A model generated the notes under the pieces. The model ran no database searches and was not told the origin of the DNA. It saw nothing but the letters and a program-made list of their open reading frames with translations. Below, in pieces: positions 6,038-13,051 of a stretch of DNA of 14,069 nt. The DNA is from JAZFYD01 sp036443405 (GTDB lineage Bacteria > Planctomycetota > PLA2): NCBI GenBank assembly GCA_036443405.1, contig JAZFYD010000247.1, positions 1-14,069 of the forward strand, written 5' to 3'. The first letter of the stretch is position 1; each line of letters opens with the position of its first letter. A program made the translations under genes and the position numbers.

Positions 6038-6954
6038 CACTTCTTGCCGCGGATCGCTTCGAGGGCTCGCTTGATGTACCCCGGTGCGTAGCCCTTAGGG
6101 ATGCGTCGCGCCGCGGCTTCGAGGTCGGGTTCTATCGGCTTGGCGGCCTTGCCGAGCTCCTTTGCGGCCATCGCGGCGCCCATGACGAGGGTCTGATTCC
6201 CTTTCAATGCCTCCCGCAATGCCGGGAGGATGAACTCGCCGTTTGGGTCGACGCGGCCTAGGGTGGCCAGCGCGGTTTGTTTTTCGTGGTCCTGGCGCGT
6301 GGGATCGCGGAACACCTTGAGCAACTCGGGGATCGCGTCCCTTCCGTCCGCGCCAGCGTTGCGCAGCACGATCATGGTCTGCCAAGACACGGTGGGGGAG
6401 CCTGCACGGTCGCGAAGCAACGGCACCAGGTCTTGCACAGCCTTCGTCACGGTCTTCGTGCCCTGCTGGCCGATCGCTTGCACCGCATCGGTGCGATAGG
6501 TGGGTTGGTCGTGGCGCAAGAGTGCGATGAGCGCCTCGAAGAGCGGCTTGCCCTTCTTCGCTTTTTTCGCGCGCTCCATCATGGAGAGCAGCTGGGGAGA
6601 GCGCGACTTGCGCGGGTCGGGCCCGAACATGCGCTCGATCTCGTTGCCGTTTGAGTCGAGCACGATGAAGTATGTCTGGTTGCGGTTGACGCCGAGGCGT
6701 TTGTTGAACTTGCCGCTGCCGTTGGTCGTGTCCACCTCGACGACGACGAACTCCGACGCGAGGTTTTGGAACTCGCCGTTATTCGGAAGCGCCTTCACGA
6801 GGCGCTGGCACTCCATGCCTCACACGCTATCGAGCACGTAGACCAGAACGGGCTTTTTTTCGGCCTTGGCGGTCTTGAGCGCCTTGTCGAGATCCGCCGG
6901 CCAGGCGAGCGCTGACAACACGAGCACCGCTGAGAGAGTCATGGAAACGATCAT
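6037..6954 (-). CDS. Candidate exported selenocysteine thioredoxin-like protein with HEAT repeats
   Basis: Read through the in-frame TGA at 6822-6820, the gene encodes 305 residues. It has a signal peptide (hydrophobic residues about 6-18, probable cleavage after ALA at 17), a thioredoxin-like domain (about 20-130), and alpha-helical HEAT-type repeats (about 137-305). The strand KPVLVYVLDSV (34-44) leads straight into U45-G-M-E-C49, the place where thioredoxins carry their redox motif. Strands VVVEVD and TYFIVLDSNGNE complete the fold. Treating TGA as stop would force a start at ATG 6816, with GAGG only about 3 nt away, and would remove the signal peptide and the first strand and helix. Spacing U-x3-C is unusual; U-x2-C is classical. 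The gene is last in the minus-strand cluster, 60 bp after the paralog pair, and has no strong ribosome binding site. A Cys-to-TGA mutated pseudogene is the main alternative. Confidence 0.72.
6788..6806 (-). promoter_or_regulatory. SECIS-like hairpin after TGA in the thioredoxin-HEAT gene
   Basis: On the minus strand AGCGCCT (6806-6800) pairs perfectly over 7 bp with AGGCGCT (6794-6788) around the loop CGTGA. The loop G is nucleotide 22 after the TGA and is followed by U. This fits the general bacterial SECIS layout of a short stem with G, often GU, in the apical loop 16-37 nt from UGA. In E. coli fdhF the loop GG is at about 19-20 nt. It is the best-formed hairpin just downstream of the TGA. 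Confidence 0.65.
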
Positions 6955-7014
6955 CGCAGGGCGAGGCGGCCGCGATCCAGAAATCCGCGCACGTTTCGGT
7001 GCACTTGCGCGGAG

Positions 7015-7851
7015 TTAACGCGGCATGTCCTTGTCGTCGATCTTGGCGCCGAGTTCTCTAGCGCGCGTGGCGACGCGCCCCCAGAGGCCGTCGTTCGGAC
7101 TCCCCTCGATTTTTTGGATCTCCGTCGGGTCGACACCCCACTCCCGGTAGTCACGGTACTGGGTCGGAGTCCACTCGCGTTGGAACGACTCGCGCATCCC
7201 GTTTTTCACGCGCTCGATGCTCGCGCCATAGGTCTCCTGCGACCCGGGCATCTTCTCACCCAGTTGGGTCCACCAGCGGCGCCAGCCGTTGTCCTTTCCC
7301 GGTGTCACGAACCCGCGCGCGATGCAGTTGATCAGGTCGTCCATCAGGTTGTTGCCTTGGGTCGTCGGCCGGTTGAGGATGGCGTGCACTTCGCGTTGGC
7401 CTTCGATCACGACGCGCTCGGTCTCCTCACGCTGCTCGTCGGTCAACTCGAGTACAGACGCGAACGCGTCCATCTCGGGTTTCTTGTTCTTCTTGATGCG
7501 CATCTTGTCGAGCACGCGCGCCGTCTTCTTGTTGACCGCGTCGTTGACGATCGCTTCTAGCTCCTTGGTGCTATCGGTCCCGCCCGGCGTCGCAAGCGTG
7601 CCGCCGCCGGCCGCGGAATCCGCCACGCGATCATCGGAGTCCCAGCCGTGTACCGCGAGCGGAGATGCTTGCCGCTGCGTGCGCCAGAGTGCAAATTCCT
7701 GACTCAGCGCGTCGATACGGCGTTCGAGTTCGGCGACCTGATCGATGCGGCTCGGCCTGGACTCGGAGGTCGAGCTTGTCTTGGTCATCGTGACCCCCGC
7801 GATCCCCAACGCGAGCGCGGACAGGGCGATCGAAATGGCACCGGCTTTCAT
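7015..7851 (-). CDS. Exported or anchored coiled-coil protein of unknown function, paralog 1
   Basis: This 278-residue protein has an N-terminal hydrophobic segment (about 3-22: signal peptide or membrane anchor) and a short coiled coil (about 36-60, AELERRIDALSQEF). A Gly/Ser/Asp-rich variable linker (about 65-92) follows, then a conserved region starting at ATPGGTD. That region has LEAIVNDAV, KKTARVLDKM, the helix LTDEQREETERVV, GNNLMDDL and EWGVDPTEI. It is a clear tandem paralog of the gene at 7890-8735. The LTDEQ helix recalls the LTxxQ motif of Spy/CpxP-type periplasmic proteins, but this is too little to assign a family. ATG 7851 aligns with the start of the paralog. The gene lies 38 bp after the paralog and 60 bp before the thioredoxin-HEAT gene, so co-transcription is likely. 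Function is unknown. Confidence 0.8.
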   Translation of the reverse strand: MKAGAISIALSALALGIAGVTMTKTSSTSESRPSRIDQVAELERRIDALSQEFALWRTQRQASPLAVHGWDSDDRVADSAAGGGTLATPGGTDSTKELEAIVNDAVNKKTARVLDKMRIKKNKKPEMDAFASVLELTDEQREETERVVIEGQREVHAILNRPTTQGNNLMDDLINCIARGFVTPGKDNGWRRWWTQLGEKMPGSQETYGASIERVKNGMRESFQREWTPTQYRDYREWGVDPTEIQKIEGSPNDGLWGRVATRARELGAKIDDKDMPR

Positions 7852-7889
7852 GCCCGGATCTTACGGACGGGATGTCGCCGCCGAAATCG

Positions 7890-8735
7890 TTAGTTCGGTT
7901 CGCTCTCCGGGACCTTCGCGCCCAGGTCCTTCGCCCGCTGCATGATGCGTTTTCCCAGCGCATCGTTCGGGCTCCCGGGGATGCCGGTGATCTCCGTGGG
8001 GTTGACACCCCATTCCTCGAATTCGCGGTACTGCGTTGCGGACCAACTACGTTTGAACGTGGCTTTCATGTTGTCTGTCACCACGCCCAGGCGCGCAGCG
8101 TAGGTCTCGTTCGTGCCTGGGATCGTCTCGCTCAAGATGCGCCCGATCCATTTGCCCATGCCATTGTTCTGGCGGGGCGTCACGAATCTCCTGGCAACGA
8201 TGTCGACGAGCTCGTCCATCAGGTTGTTTCCATTGGCCGTCGGTGTGTTGAGGATCTCGTACGATTCGCGTTGTCCATCGACGACCACCCGCTCGGTCTC
8301 GGCGCGCTGTTGGTCGGTCAGCTCGAGCACGGACGCGAACGCGGCGAACGTGGGTTTCTTGTTCTGCTTGACACGCATTTTGTCGAGCACGCGCGCGGTC
8401 TTCTTGTCGACAGCCTCGTTGACGATCGCTTCGAGTTCGCTGGCGTTGTCGGTGCCGCCCGGCGTGGCGTAGCCTTCGGTTGTATCGCCCGTTTCTTTCG
8501 ACGATGAAGGCGAGCCCGTGCCCAATCCCGGCGTATTACTCGTGCCCGCCGCCGTGCGCTGCGCGCGCAGCAACATGACTTCCTGGCTCAACTCGTCGAT
8601 GCGGCGTTCGAGATCGGCCGTCTGATCCAGGCGCCTCGACCCGGATGGAGCGTACGAATTCGGATTGGTCATCGCGACCCCGGCGAATGCCAATGCGAGG
8701 GCGGACAGTCCGAGAGAGATGGCACCGGCGTTCAT
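7890..8735 (-). CDS. Exported or anchored coiled-coil protein of unknown function, paralog 2
   Basis: The gene encodes 281 residues from ATG 8735, chosen because MNAGAISLGLSALAL then aligns with MKAGAIS of the neighbour. An ATG at 8744 and an earlier one at 8783 are in frame, but the latter lies inside the preceding gene. The architecture is the same: a hydrophobic N-terminus (about 4-22), a coiled coil (LERRIDELSQEV, about 36-60), a Ser/Gly/Thr-rich linker, and a conserved region from ATPGGTD with ELEAIVNEAV, KKTARVLDKMRVK, ELTDQQRAETERVV, GNNLMDEL and EWGVNPTEI. The two copies look about half identical outside the linker, so the duplication is old. Only 10 bp separate it from the stop of the ADP-ribosylglycohydrolase gene. 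I recognise no characterised family. Confidence 0.8.
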   Translation of the reverse strand: MNAGAISLGLSALALAFAGVAMTNPNSYAPSGSRRLDQTADLERRIDELSQEVMLLRAQRTAAGTSNTPGLGTGSPSSSKETGDTTEGYATPGGTDNASELEAIVNEAVDKKTARVLDKMRVKQNKKPTFAAFASVLELTDQQRAETERVVVDGQRESYEILNTPTANGNNLMDELVDIVARRFVTPRQNNGMGKWIGRILSETIPGTNETYAARLGVVTDNMKATFKRSWSATQYREFEEWGVNPTEITGIPGSPNDALGKRIMQRAKDLGAKVPESEPN

Positions 8736-8745
8736 GGTTCTCATC

Positions 8746-9957
8746 TTACGGGTGAGACGGGGGGGCGGTCGCGATTGCAACAAACGCTTCGATCTCGGCG
8801 CGAACGCCGTCCGTGGCGGTGAGTCCGGCGACGAGTTCTTCCGGGATTTCGTCGCACGCCGCGCCCATCAGCATTCCGAGAACCGCAGTTCGGTGGACGT
8901 TGTCGCCGCCTGTGTTCACGCTCGCGAGCAACGTTGCCGTGAAGTCCGCTTCGTGATCGCGCGCGAGGGCGAGCATCAGCGGCAGACCCTGCTCCGGGTA
9001 GCACGCGCTCGCGAATCGTTCGGCTTCGACCGGTTCGTCGACGAGGTCGGTGTGCAAGTTCCACATCTCATCGTGCGGGATGTTGCCCGGGCCCCGGTGG
9101 GAGCGGTACAGCTCGGACAGCTGCGCGCCGGTGACCCGCGGGACGCGAACGTCTTCGATCGCGGAGTGGATGTTCTCCAGCGGATCGGCGCCACCGGCGA
9201 GCTCGTGCAGGAGCGGCACGGCGATGCCCAGCGCCGCGGCGACGTTTTCGGACCGGTGGGTGAGGTGTTGGTGTTCGACCGCGAACCCGAGTCCTTGATA
9301 CGCGCTGTCCGACAGCAAGGACACGAGCATCGGACGGATCATCCCGCCGTGGGAGCCGATCGACCACACGTTGCGCTGCTGTTCCGCGCACGCGTGCTCC
9401 GGCCAACCGAGCGAGTAGTTCTCGAACCACCGGCGGATGTAGATCTCGGTGTAGGGGTCGCGGTTGCGTCCCGATGTCGTTAGGTGCTCGATAAACCCGG
9501 CAACAAACGTGTCCGGTTCATAGCGGCCATCCGCGGCCACGCCACGTATCAGCACGCGCGCGAGATGGGCCGCGACCGTGTTCTCTCCGGCCACCAGCCC
9601 GTGGTGGTAGTGGTAGCGGTCTTCGAGAGTCGGCACGGCGTTACCGTGTTCGCCCTCGTGCTCGGTTCGTTCGATGGCCAGATCGCCGTACGTCGTTTGA
9701 TAAAAGCGCGCGTGCTCGTGCAGGATGTCGAACGGCCGTCTGAGCCTCTTCGCGGCCTCGACGTCCGGCCGGTACGCCATCCCGACCATGAAGCTCTCGG
9801 GGTGCGGGTTCGGCGGGTCCGCGTACCCGGTCACGCCGCCGTCGAAATCGCGCTTGATGTTGTCGACCTTGTAGTACCAGTGCGCCGGCATCGCGAGCGC
9901 GTCGCCGATGAACAGCCCCCAGAGGGCGTTCCGGATGCGCCGTTCGCGATCGACCAT
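8746..9957 (-). CDS. Divergent ADP-ribosylglycohydrolase family protein
   Basis: This 403-residue protein has the N-terminal GLFIGDALAMP (residues 14-24) and the C-terminal NTGGDNVHRTAVLGMLMGAA of the ADP-ribosylglycohydrolase (DraG/ARH) fold. These enzymes normally remove ADP-ribose from proteins or small molecules using two Mg ions. Those ions are held by a TDD motif near residue 60 and a DxDT motif near the C-terminus. Neither is intact here: I see no TDD, and DxDT is replaced by DNVHR. An unusual HYHHGLVAGENT stretch lies in the first half. The protein therefore belongs to a divergent branch whose substrate and metal use are uncertain. It starts 4 bp after the FkbM methyltransferase stop and ends 10 bp before paralog 2, which suggests one operon. 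No signal peptide is seen, so it is likely cytoplasmic. Confidence 0.82.
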   Translation of the reverse strand: MVDRERRIRNALWGLFIGDALAMPAHWYYKVDNIKRDFDGGVTGYADPPNPHPESFMVGMAYRPDVEAAKRLRRPFDILHEHARFYQTTYGDLAIERTEHEGEHGNAVPTLEDRYHYHHGLVAGENTVAAHLARVLIRGVAADGRYEPDTFVAGFIEHLTTSGRNRDPYTEIYIRRWFENYSLGWPEHACAEQQRNVWSIGSHGGMIRPMLVSLLSDSAYQGLGFAVEHQHLTHRSENVAAALGIAVPLLHELAGGADPLENIHSAIEDVRVPRVTGAQLSELYRSHRGPGNIPHDEMWNLHTDLVDEPVEAERFASACYPEQGLPLMLALARDHEADFTATLLASVNTGGDNVHRTAVLGMLMGAACDEIPEELVAGLTATDGVRAEIEAFVAIATAPPSHP

Positions 9958-9961
9958 GGAC

Positions 9962-10810
9962 CTAGTGTGCCATGCGCGCCGAAGGCTCCGCGATCAAGTC
10001 CGTTTGCCAGACGTCCGCGAGTGACTCCTCGGTCGCGGCGCTGCCGTCCAGCCTCGTCACGCGATAGCCGAACCGTTCGAGTGTGGCGATCGACGATCGC
10101 GGATCGATTCCGCGATCGCGGTAGAACGCCGGGCTGTGTTCGAACAGGATCAGGTCGATGGCGTGTCGCTCGAGAAGTCCGGCCGCGCCTTCGAAGACCT
10201 GGGGTTCGAACCCTTCGACGTCGACCTTCAAGAGGCCGATGCGATCGAGCCCGAGCCGGTCGGCCGCGCGATCGAGTGTGGTCACGGGTACGGTGATCGT
10301 GCGCACGGTTTCGGAGGCGCCCACGTCCGAGAGGGAGTGGTGACCGTCTTTCGACTTGACGTGCAAGACCGCTTCACCGTGCGTGTTCGAGATGGCCGAC
10401 TCGGTCAAAGTCACGTTCGTGATCTGCCGGATCGCGAGGTGCTCGCGGACCATAGCCAAGTTGTTCGGATTCGGTTCGAACGTGAAAACCCGGTCCGCCC
10501 AGCGGGAGAGCCAGCACGACGTGTATCCGTAATTGACACCGATATCGACCGCCGTAGCGACGTGGATGTCTTTTTTCAGCAGCACTTGGTACCAGCGGTC
10601 GCTCCCGATTACTCGCGTTCGCGCCTCCCCGAGGACGCGTTGCGAGAATTTGCGATAGGGGAAAAGCCGGTCCGTGGACGGGACGTAGAGATAGAAATGC
10701 GAACCGTGCCGTTCCATCTCCCGATTGACCAGCGGCAGCGCGATGCGCCGCAGGGCCCACCGGCGCAGCTTGGCTTTCCAGCGACCTATTTGCGACATGG
10801 GGGCCGGCAT
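9962..10810 (-). CDS. FkbM family SAM-dependent methyltransferase
   Basis: This 282-residue protein has the S-adenosylmethionine-binding motif VDIGVNYGYTS (residues 88-98), the acidic loop FEPNP (111-115), and the strand LLKVDVEGFE (193-202) typical of FkbM methyltransferases. Members of the family usually O-methylate sugars or small molecules, often in polysaccharide or natural-product clusters; the substrate here is unknown. A basic N-terminal helix (residues 8-27) precedes the domain. ATG 10810 overlaps the stop of the PPOX gene by one base (TAATG), typical of translational coupling; ATG 10798 is an alternative. The frame is open further upstream only because it runs antisense-like through the PPOX gene. 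The flippase upstream and the SGNH gene nearby make surface-glycan methylation plausible. Confidence 0.92.
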   Translation of the reverse strand: MPAPMSQIGRWKAKLRRWALRRIALPLVNREMERHGSHFYLYVPSTDRLFPYRKFSQRVLGEARTRVIGSDRWYQVLLKKDIHVATAVDIGVNYGYTSCWLSRWADRVFTFEPNPNNLAMVREHLAIRQITNVTLTESAISNTHGEAVLHVKSKDGHHSLSDVGASETVRTITVPVTTLDRAADRLGLDRIGLLKVDVEGFEPQVFEGAAGLLERHAIDLILFEHSPAFYRDRGIDPRSSIATLERFGYRVTRLDGSAATEESLADVWQTDLIAEPSARMAH

Positions 10811-11415
10811 TACTCGGGGCAGCAGCTTTCGACCTTCGTCTCGAGTTCCTTGATGCGCGCCTTCAGGACCGCGATGTCGTCGCCGAGTTCCTCCTCGGTG
10901 AATCGCGGTGCGATGTGCTGCGGGCAGTTTCCGTCCATGACCTCGACGTGAAACACGAACACGCGTTCGAGCTTGGCGCGGTAGCCGGGATCCGTGACCT
11001 TGGACAGGAGCTCCGCGTCGCCCTCGACGAACTCCGCACGCCCCCAGATCTTGAGACGGGCGCGGTTCGGGTAGTCCATGAGGAACAGGCAAGCGCGGTC
11101 GTTCTCGGTGAGGTTGCCCATCGAGATGTACTGGCGGTTGCCCGCATACTCGGCGAACGCGAGGGTCTTCTTGTCGAGGACTTTGAGGAACCCCTTCGGT
11201 CCGCCGCGGTGCTGGATATACGGGCGCCCGTCGGCGCTGGCGGTCGCGATGTAGATGGAATCGCGCTCGCGAATGAACGCAGCGCGCGCTTCCGTGACCT
11301 CCTCATCCCAACCGGCGCCGGTTCCCATCTTTTCGTAGATCCGGCGGGAGCCGAGACGCTCCTGGTGGGCTTTGACCGCAGGCGAAAAGGCGAGGTCACT
11401 GGCGTGGTTGCTCAT
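10810..11415 (-). CDS. Pyridoxamine 5'-phosphate oxidase-like FMN-binding protein
   Basis: This 201-residue protein belongs to the PPOX-like split-barrel flavoproteins. Support comes from the strand IYIATASADGRPYIQHRGGPKGFLKVLD (about 54-81), the FAEYAGNRQYISMGNLTEND segment that lines the FMN site, and FLMDYPNRARLKIWGRAEF. The family binds FMN or F420 and includes many reductases of unknown substrate; this is not the true PdxH enzyme. A C-terminal addition (about 172-196, EEELGDDIAVLKARIKELETKVE) looks like a short coiled coil and ends in a vicinal cysteine pair, SCCPE. The ATG at 11415 has AGGAT about 8 nt upstream. The gene heads the cluster that continues, with one-base overlap, into the FkbM methyltransferase. 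Confidence 0.9.
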   Translation of the reverse strand: MSNHASDLAFSPAVKAHQERLGSRRIYEKMGTGAGWDEEVTEARAAFIRERDSIYIATASADGRPYIQHRGGPKGFLKVLDKKTLAFAEYAGNRQYISMGNLTENDRACLFLMDYPNRARLKIWGRAEFVEGDAELLSKVTDPGYRAKLERVFVFHVEVMDGNCPQHIAPRFTEEELGDDIAVLKARIKELETKVESCCPE

Positions 11416-11538
11416 GATGGGATCCTATCGACTCGTCAATCTGGTTGGAACACAATCCACCGCGCTCCCGGTTTCGTGATCTCCGGTCAGCGGCGCCAGC
11501 TTCGATGCGGACCGGGACCGGAGGTCACTCAAGCACCG

Positions 11539-11598
11539 CCCGCAGCGCAAATTGCGGGAACCAGCCATGGGAATCGGGCACGAGGAGTTCCGTGCCCG
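11539..11598 (-). terminator. Two hairpins downstream of the flippase gene
   Basis: CGGGCACG (11575-11582) and CGTGCCCG (11591-11598) form a perfect 8-bp stem with an 8-nt loop. CCCGCA (11539-11544) and TGCGGG (11553-11558) form a 6-bp stem with an 8-nt loop. They follow the flippase stop by 26 nt and precede the PPOX start. Neither is followed by a T-run, so termination would be weak or factor-dependent. The 208-bp spacer shows no clear promoter consensus. Confidence 0.35.
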
Positions 11599-11623
11599 CG
11601 GCAGGCGGCGCGAAGGCCGAGGC

Positions 11624-12946
11624 CTACAAGTTGAATTCTTCCGCGTCGATGTCCATCAGTGAACTCGCTACGCGGGTGTCCGACTTTTCGCCCATGAGGC
11701 CGAACTTCTTTTGGCCGACGCGGGCAAACGTGAGATACAGCGTCGTGACCGAAACGCCGTAGGCGATCGCCGCGCCCGTGGCGCCGTAGCGCGGGCCAAG
11801 GATGTAGACGAGCCCGATGTTGATGGCGACGCAGATGGCGGTGCACCGGACGACGAAGGTGTTCATCTTGATGTACTTCAGGAACGACGGCACGAGCGAG
11901 TAGTACGTCCAGACGCACGTCGCCACCGACACGATGCAGAGGGCGGGGAACCCCGACACGAACTCCTCGCCGAACACACCCAGGATCGTGCGTCCCAGCG
12001 TGAAGATGATGAGGAGGAACACGGCGCAGAACCAACGCATCAGTCTCCGGCGCTTGGTGCCGATCGCGAGCATCGCTTCGCGGTCTTGACGTTCGATCAT
12101 GACGGAAAGCGACGGTAGGAAGAGCTTGTCCGTTGATTTGGAGACGATGTAGATGAACGACCCGGTGTCCAATGCGACGGAGAAGATCGCTACTTCCGTT
12201 TCGGCGGCGGACGTGCCCTCCAGTACAACGACGCCGATTTTGGACATCATGGAAATCAGCAGAGCGAAGGCGAGAAACGGACTTGATCGTTTCAACCAGT
12301 ACCACGGTTCGTAGATCGCTGTGGCCGCGCGAACCCGTTTGTCCGCGGTGCGGAGGTACTGGATCCAGACAAGGACCAGTCCGATCAGCCAGCCGGCGCC
12401 GAACCAGAACACGGCATACTCGGCCGTCAGTTCCACCCGGCCCGCCGAGGCCGCGATCGCGACGAACATGACCCCCGGGACGATCAGGCGCGTGACGAAT
12501 GAGGCCCGCAGCGGCGCCCCGTTCGCCATCACGACCTCCGCGCCGTATCCGACAAGGGCCATCACCGGAAGGAACAGGACGACGATTCCGACGACATGGC
12601 TTCGAAATTCTCCGGCCTCGATGCCTTCGCTCCAGGCCGCCACCGCCGCGAGGATGATGCTCGCGCCGAGGATCAGCAAGACCGCGTATCGACAGTAGCC
12701 CTTCGCGCGCCCCCAGTTTTGGTGCTCGACGTAGGCCGGGATGACGCGCATCGCGTACTTCCCGGCACCCATCTCGGCGAGCGTCGAGAGGATCGAGGCG
12801 GCCGCGATCGCCACCGCGTAGTTGTCATAACCTGAAGCACCCATCTCGCGCGCCAGGATGATCGAGGTGCCATACGTGAGTACGAAACCGCCGAGCGAGA
12901 AGAGGAGCAGGACACCCGTCCCGAATCCCATCGAGTAACCCGCCAT
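11624..12946 (-). CDS. Polysaccharide (O-antigen type) flippase, MOP superfamily
   Basis: This protein of 440 residues has about 12-14 hydrophobic segments spread evenly over its length. The arrangement is that of Wzx/RfbX-type flippases, which move lipid-linked oligosaccharides across the inner membrane. The start, LSLGGFVLTYGTSIILAREMGASGYDNYAVAIA, is typical: a first helix, then a conserved helix-loop with GAxxYGxYA-like residues. The SKIGVVVLEG...EVAIFSVALD region and the GATGAAIAYGVS motif near the end also fit. ATG 12946 gives a natural membrane-protein start with GAGTGAG upstream; TTG 12997 would add 17 polar residues. The gene is divergent from the SGNH-type gene at 13052 and 208 bp from the PPOX gene. 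The exact lipid-linked substrate cannot be read from sequence. Confidence 0.88.
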   Translation of the reverse strand: MAGYSMGFGTGVLLLFSLGGFVLTYGTSIILAREMGASGYDNYAVAIAAASILSTLAEMGAGKYAMRVIPAYVEHQNWGRAKGYCRYAVLLILGASIILAAVAAWSEGIEAGEFRSHVVGIVVLFLPVMALVGYGAEVVMANGAPLRASFVTRLIVPGVMFVAIAASAGRVELTAEYAVFWFGAGWLIGLVLVWIQYLRTADKRVRAATAIYEPWYWLKRSSPFLAFALLISMMSKIGVVVLEGTSAAETEVAIFSVALDTGSFIYIVSKSTDKLFLPSLSVMIERQDREAMLAIGTKRRRLMRWFCAVFLLIIFTLGRTILGVFGEEFVSGFPALCIVSVATCVWTYYSLVPSFLKYIKMNTFVVRCTAICVAINIGLVYILGPRYGATGAAIAYGVSVTTLYLTFARVGQKKFGLMGEKSDTRVASSLMDIDAEEFNL

Positions 12947-13051
12947 GGAGCGCTCACTCGTCGAGAGATTAGCAAACGAGTGTGAAGTGACGACCAACTC
13001 CGCGCGCCAGACTCTACGTTATGGGGTCTGCTTCGGTACGATGAGCGGCTC

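Noticed and set aside
6820..6822. Genetic code with TGA as tryptophan, as the explanation for in-frame TGA codons
   Set aside because: Trp is written TGG throughout the window, TGA at 6037 works as a normal stop, and the tandem TGA before TGG at 4179 would produce three consecutive tryptophans. Selenocysteine with hairpins fits better.
7872..8507. A 211-codon plus-strand frame opposite paralog 2 (and the like at 8665-9483 and 10136-10951)
   Set aside because: They are antisense shadows of well-supported minus-strand genes, with compositions typical of mirrored GC-rich codons.
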